Below are positions 61,933 through 64,000 of a DNA stretch of 64,000 bases, in pieces. The notes beneath the pieces were generated by a model, which worked only from the letters and a program-made list of their open reading frames with translations, was not told the DNA's origin and made no database searches. The stretch spans positions 2,604,001 to 2,668,000 of the forward strand of contig CBDDIP010000002.1 of NCBI GenBank assembly GCA_965229005.1, given 5' to 3'. The first letter of the stretch is position 1. Each line of letters opens with the position of its first letter. The DNA comes from CBDDIP01 sp965229005. GTDB taxonomy: Bacteria; Actinomycetota; Acidimicrobiia; Acidimicrobiales; Ilumatobacteraceae. The position numbers and the translations under genes are program-made.

Positions 61933-61944
61933 AGCGTCGACGAG

Positions 61945-62709
61945 TCAGGCGCGGTCGATGCGGATGTCCCCGGAGATCGTGCGCAGACGCAGGCGCACGG
62001 TCCGCCGGTCGCCGCCATTCGGTTCGCCGGTTGCCGGGCGTGGCAGCACGGTCTTGCCGCTGAGCGTGGAGATGTCGGGATCGACGCGGATGCCGCCGGG
62101 GAGGCCGAGGCCGACGTCGCCGGAGACGGTCTTGACGACCACCTCGTCGCCGAGGCAGCGGCCGACGCGGACGTCGCCCGACGCGGTGCCGACGTCGAGG
62201 CTGCCGCCGACGTGATCGCAGCGGAACGTGCCCGAGGCAAGCGATGCTCCGACGCGTCCGTCGGCGCGGTCGACGGTGATGTTGCCCGAGGCCGACTTGG
62301 CCGCGACATCGCCGTGGACGACATCGACGCGGATGTTGCCCGAAGCGCTGTGCAGGTCGGCGCGCTGGGCCTCGTGGAGCTCGATCGCCCCGGACGCCGT
62401 GTGCACGTTCACCGTGCCGAGTCGGGCGCGCAGGCTGACATCGGCGGACGCCGAGTGCACGTCGACGTCGGTGCCCGCCGGAACGTGCGCGGTGAGCCGC
62501 ACGCTGCGGTTGTGGAGGCTCCAGGTGGATCGCTGGCGTAGCGAGACCGTGTCGTCGAGCTGGGCGATCTCCAGGCTGTCGCGGTCGGCGGTGTCGATGC
62601 GCAAGCGGATGACGCCGGCGTCGCCCTCGACGACGCGCACGTGGCCGGCGGGCACGTCGAGCTCGAGTCGCGGATTTCCGCCGACGGTGAACTGCTCGTC
62701 GAAGATCAT
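61945..62709 (-). CDS. DUF4097 beta-strand repeat protein
   Basis: A protein of 254 aa made of repeating ~15-residue beta units with SASG/TASG/TVSGD turns (e.g. HSASADVSL, HTASGAIEL, KSASGNITVD, GTASGDVRV), a right-handed beta-helix-like fold. No signal peptide or anchor, so cytoplasmic or secreted by an unknown route. GGAGG 7 nt before ATG 62709. Third gene of an operon with a small protein and a ribbon-helix-helix protein. Confidence 0.85.
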   Translation of the reverse strand: MIFDEQFTVGGNPRLELDVPAGHVRVVEGDAGVIRLRIDTADRDSLEIAQLDDTVSLRQRSTWSLHNRSVRLTAHVPAGTDVDVHSASADVSLRARLGTVNVHTASGAIELHEAQRADLHSASGNIRVDVVHGDVAAKSASGNITVDRADGRVGASLASGTFRCDHVGGSLDVGTASGDVRVGRCLGDEVVVKTVSGDVGLGLPGGIRVDPDISTLSGKTVLPRPATGEPNGGDRRTVRLRLRTISGDIRIDRA

Positions 62710-62731
62710 CCGTTCCTCCTCGGTGTCGGGC

Positions 62732-63181
62732 TCACAGATCGAAGCTCTCGGTGATGTGCGTGCCGGACTTGCGCGACTGGCGGGCCCGGTTGCCGAGCGC
62801 GTCGACGACCCAGCCGTTGACGGACTCGCCATTGGTCTCGGCGGCTTGCTCGATGAGGTTCTTCAACGAGGGGGGCAGGCGCAACGTGATGCGCGCGTCG
62901 AAGTCCTCGGAGGCCGACTTGGCGGTGGCCGTCTTGCTGTCGCCGACGCGCAACGTCGGATCGCCGTCGACGAGGACGACGTCGACCGTGTGTGCCGGGA
63001 GCTGTGCGGCGATCTCAGCGGCCGCCTGCTGGGCCAGATCGATGGCCGCCAGGCGCAGTGCCGGCGCGATCGCCTCGACCAGTTGGGACGTCGCCTGGTC
63101 GACCGCGGATTCGACGCCGGCCAGGCGGCCCGTGTCGATCAACGTCTGCTGCACGGTGCGGATGATCGGGTCGACGTGCAT
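62732..63181 (-). CDS. Ribbon-helix-helix (HicB-like) regulator
   Basis: A protein of 149 aa. The C-terminal ARITLRLPPSLKNLIEQAAETNGESVNGWVVDAL is a ribbon-helix-helix DNA-binding domain (beta strand ARITLRLP then two helices). The N-terminal ~85 residues are helical/beta and could oligomerise or bind a ligand. ATG 63181 overlaps the stop of the 41-aa gene (TGATG). A palindromic operator lies at the operon promoter, so it may autoregulate; toxin-antitoxin action is not shown because no toxin is present. Confidence 0.8.
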   Translation of the reverse strand: MHVDPIIRTVQQTLIDTGRLAGVESAVDQATSQLVEAIAPALRLAAIDLAQQAAAEIAAQLPAHTVDVVLVDGDPTLRVGDSKTATAKSASEDFDARITLRLPPSLKNLIEQAAETNGESVNGWVVDALGNRARQSRKSGTHITESFDL

Positions 63182-63306
63182 CAGCGTGAACGGCGACGGG
63201 GGAGCAGACGAGCGGTGCGCTCTTCGGTGAACCGACGCGGGCTCATCCGACGTTGCTGATCGGCGGCCATCACCAGGGCGAGATCGTGGTTGAAGTAGGA
63301 GGTCAT
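63181..63306 (-). CDS. 41-residue small protein, first gene of the DUF4097 operon
   Basis: MTSYFNHDLALVMAADQQRRMSPRRFTEERTARLL... , 41 aa, basic at its end. It reads from ATG 63306 with a TATGAT box 6 nt upstream, and its stop overlaps the RHH ATG by one base. Small proteins of the form M-x-x-Y-[LF]-x-x-x-L-A precede similar genes in other actinobacteria, as far as I recall. It is too short for most gene finders. Confidence 0.6.
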   Translation of the reverse strand: MTSYFNHDLALVMAADQQRRMSPRRFTEERTARLLPRRRSR

Positions 63307-63310
63307 GACG

Positions 63311-63359
63311 ACATCATAGTGATGTCACCATGACATCACAACAGCTGTCAGAGTGACAG
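63311..63359. promoter_or_regulatory. Operator half-site array with leaderless promoter of the RHH operon
   Basis: On the plus strand ACATCA-TAG-TGATGTCA-CCA-TGACATCA (63311-63338) gives two overlapping inverted repeats with 3-nt spacers, followed by CTGTCA-GAG-TGACAG (63345-63359), also with a 3-nt spacer. The minus-strand promoter TTGTGA (63341-63336) - 17 nt - TATGAT (63318-63313) is covered by them. An RHH repressor, whose members bind tandem half-sites, is the obvious candidate. Confidence 0.65.
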
Positions 63360-63400
63360 TCGTCTCACGGGCGATCGTCTGAGGCGGTTGCCGAGCCGAC

Positions 63401-64000
63401 TCACTCGCCCGCGAACGAACGCCGATCGACCGCAGCCAGCGACTCCAGCCGCAGCCCGAACTCCAAGAACTGATCGATGTCGCGGCGCAGCTGCATGGTC
63501 AGGCAGCGCCGGGCGTAGCGCAGGGTGAGCATCGTCTGGCGGTTGATCTCCCGTGCCAGCTCCCAGGCGCGGTCCATCAGCTCGTCCGGCGGCAGCACCT
63601 CGGCGACGACGCCGAGGTCGAGGGCCTCCTGCGCGGACAGTGTGCGGCCGGTGAGGAGGAAGTGTCGGCCGCGATTGGGGCCGAGCAGCAGCGGCCACAC
63701 GATGTGCACCCCGTCGCCCGGCACGACGCCGGCGACGAAGTGTTCCTTGTCGGCGAACGTCGCCGTGTCGGACGCCAGCACGATGTCCGACAGCAGGGCG
63801 ATCTCGGCGTGCTCGGTGACGGGGCCGTTGACCGCAGCGATCACCGGCACGTCGATCCGCAGCAGCTCGTCGAGCATCCGTCGTCCCTCGCGGACGATCT
63901 TGTCCCAGTCCGCGGGTGACGTGGATCGCGTCTCGAAGTGCAGCTCGGTCATGAAGTCGCGTCCGGTACCGGTGATGATCACGACCCGGTTGTCGGGATC
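63401..64000 (-). CDS. Enoyl-CoA hydratase/isomerase family protein (5' truncated by window)
   Basis: The last 200 residues of a crotonase-fold protein; the frame is open to the window edge, so the start lies beyond it. VVIITGTGRDF, VPVIAAVNGPVTEHAEIALLSDIVLAS (oxyanion-hole and active-site helix), ATFADKEHFVAGVVPGDGV and GRTLSAQEALDLGVVAEV are family motifs. The normally catalytic Glu in GVVPG-D-G is not in standard form, so hydratase activity is uncertain. Confidence 0.82.
   Translation of the reverse strand, partial: DPDNRVVIITGTGRDFMTELHFETRSTSPADWDKIVREGRRMLDELLRIDVPVIAAVNGPVTEHAEIALLSDIVLASDTATFADKEHFVAGVVPGDGVHIVWPLLLGPNRGRHFLLTGRTLSAQEALDLGVVAEVLPPDELMDRAWELAREINRQTMLTLRYARRCLTMQLRRDIDQFLEFGLRLESLAAVDRRSFAGE

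Noticed and set aside
62732..63306. Toxin-antitoxin pair made of the RHH protein and the 41-aa protein
   Set aside because: The small protein has no toxin motif, and the order small-RHH-DUF4097 fits a regulated operon. Not excluded, but unsupported.
1..64000. tRNA and rRNA genes
   Set aside because: I looked for T-loop signatures such as GTTCGA with flanking stems; hits such as the one near 49950 fall inside coding sequence without a cloverleaf. A tRNAscan run would be decisive.

Overview
The window is a GC-rich chromosomal segment from an actinobacterium. The evidence is a Streptomyces/Mycobacterium-style dcw cluster (mraZ-rsmH-ftsL-ftsI-murE-mraY-murD-ftsW-murG-murC-murB-ftsQ-ftsZ-yggS-sepF-divIVA-ileS) with no ftsA, a mycothiol ligase (mshC), a bacterial proteasome activator (Bpa/PafE family), a DUF3040 protein and an MtrAB-type two-component system. 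No plasmid, phage or transposon signature is visible. Many details (MurG motif, Cys-less DksA-like protein, short GerMN lipoprotein) differ from the best-known genera. A deep lineage such as the Acidimicrobiia would fit, but that placement is a guess.

Layout. Positions 1-11.7 kb carry central metabolism and signalling: the end of an alanine transaminase, an ACT protein, glpK, pfkA, an MtrA/MtrB-like regulator and kinase with a frameshifted GerMN lipoprotein, an inositol monophosphatase, a polyprenol-phosphate-mannosyltransferase-like GT2, a NUDIX protein and dinB. Positions 11.7-20.4 kb hold a TgpA/DUF58/MoxR operon, a ROK sugar kinase, an acyl-CoA dehydrogenase, an HNH protein and a lipoate-ligase-like protein. 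Positions 20.8-44.3 kb are the division and cell-wall cluster. Genes in it commonly overlap by 1-4 nt. It starts with a predicted MraZ operator and promoter and contains a structured RNA before rsmH and a T-box leader before ileS. It ends with a DksA-like gene, lspA and rluD. murF is missing from its usual place between murE and mraY.

Positions 44.3-44.9 kb contain a tandem array of ten palindromic units of two kinds, between the convergent genes rluD and an Rrf2 regulator. Related palindromes occur singly near 8.25 and 20.6 kb. Positions 44.9-64 kb carry the Rrf2 regulator, a type I phosphodiesterase, the proteasome activator, dnaE, a nitroreductase, a DUF35/thiolase pair, a DUF255 protein, an ECF sigma factor with a membrane partner, fabI, an F420-NADP reductase-like gene, mshC, plsC, a three-gene operon (41-aa protein, ribbon-helix-helix protein, DUF4097 protein) behind a palindromic operator, and the end of an enoyl-CoA hydratase.

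A recurrent feature is a TANNNT hexamer 6-8 nt upstream of an ATG or GTG with no ribosome binding site, seen at about fourteen genes. It indicates leaderless transcripts and was used to choose several starts. I saw no tRNA, rRNA, CRISPR array or insertion sequence.
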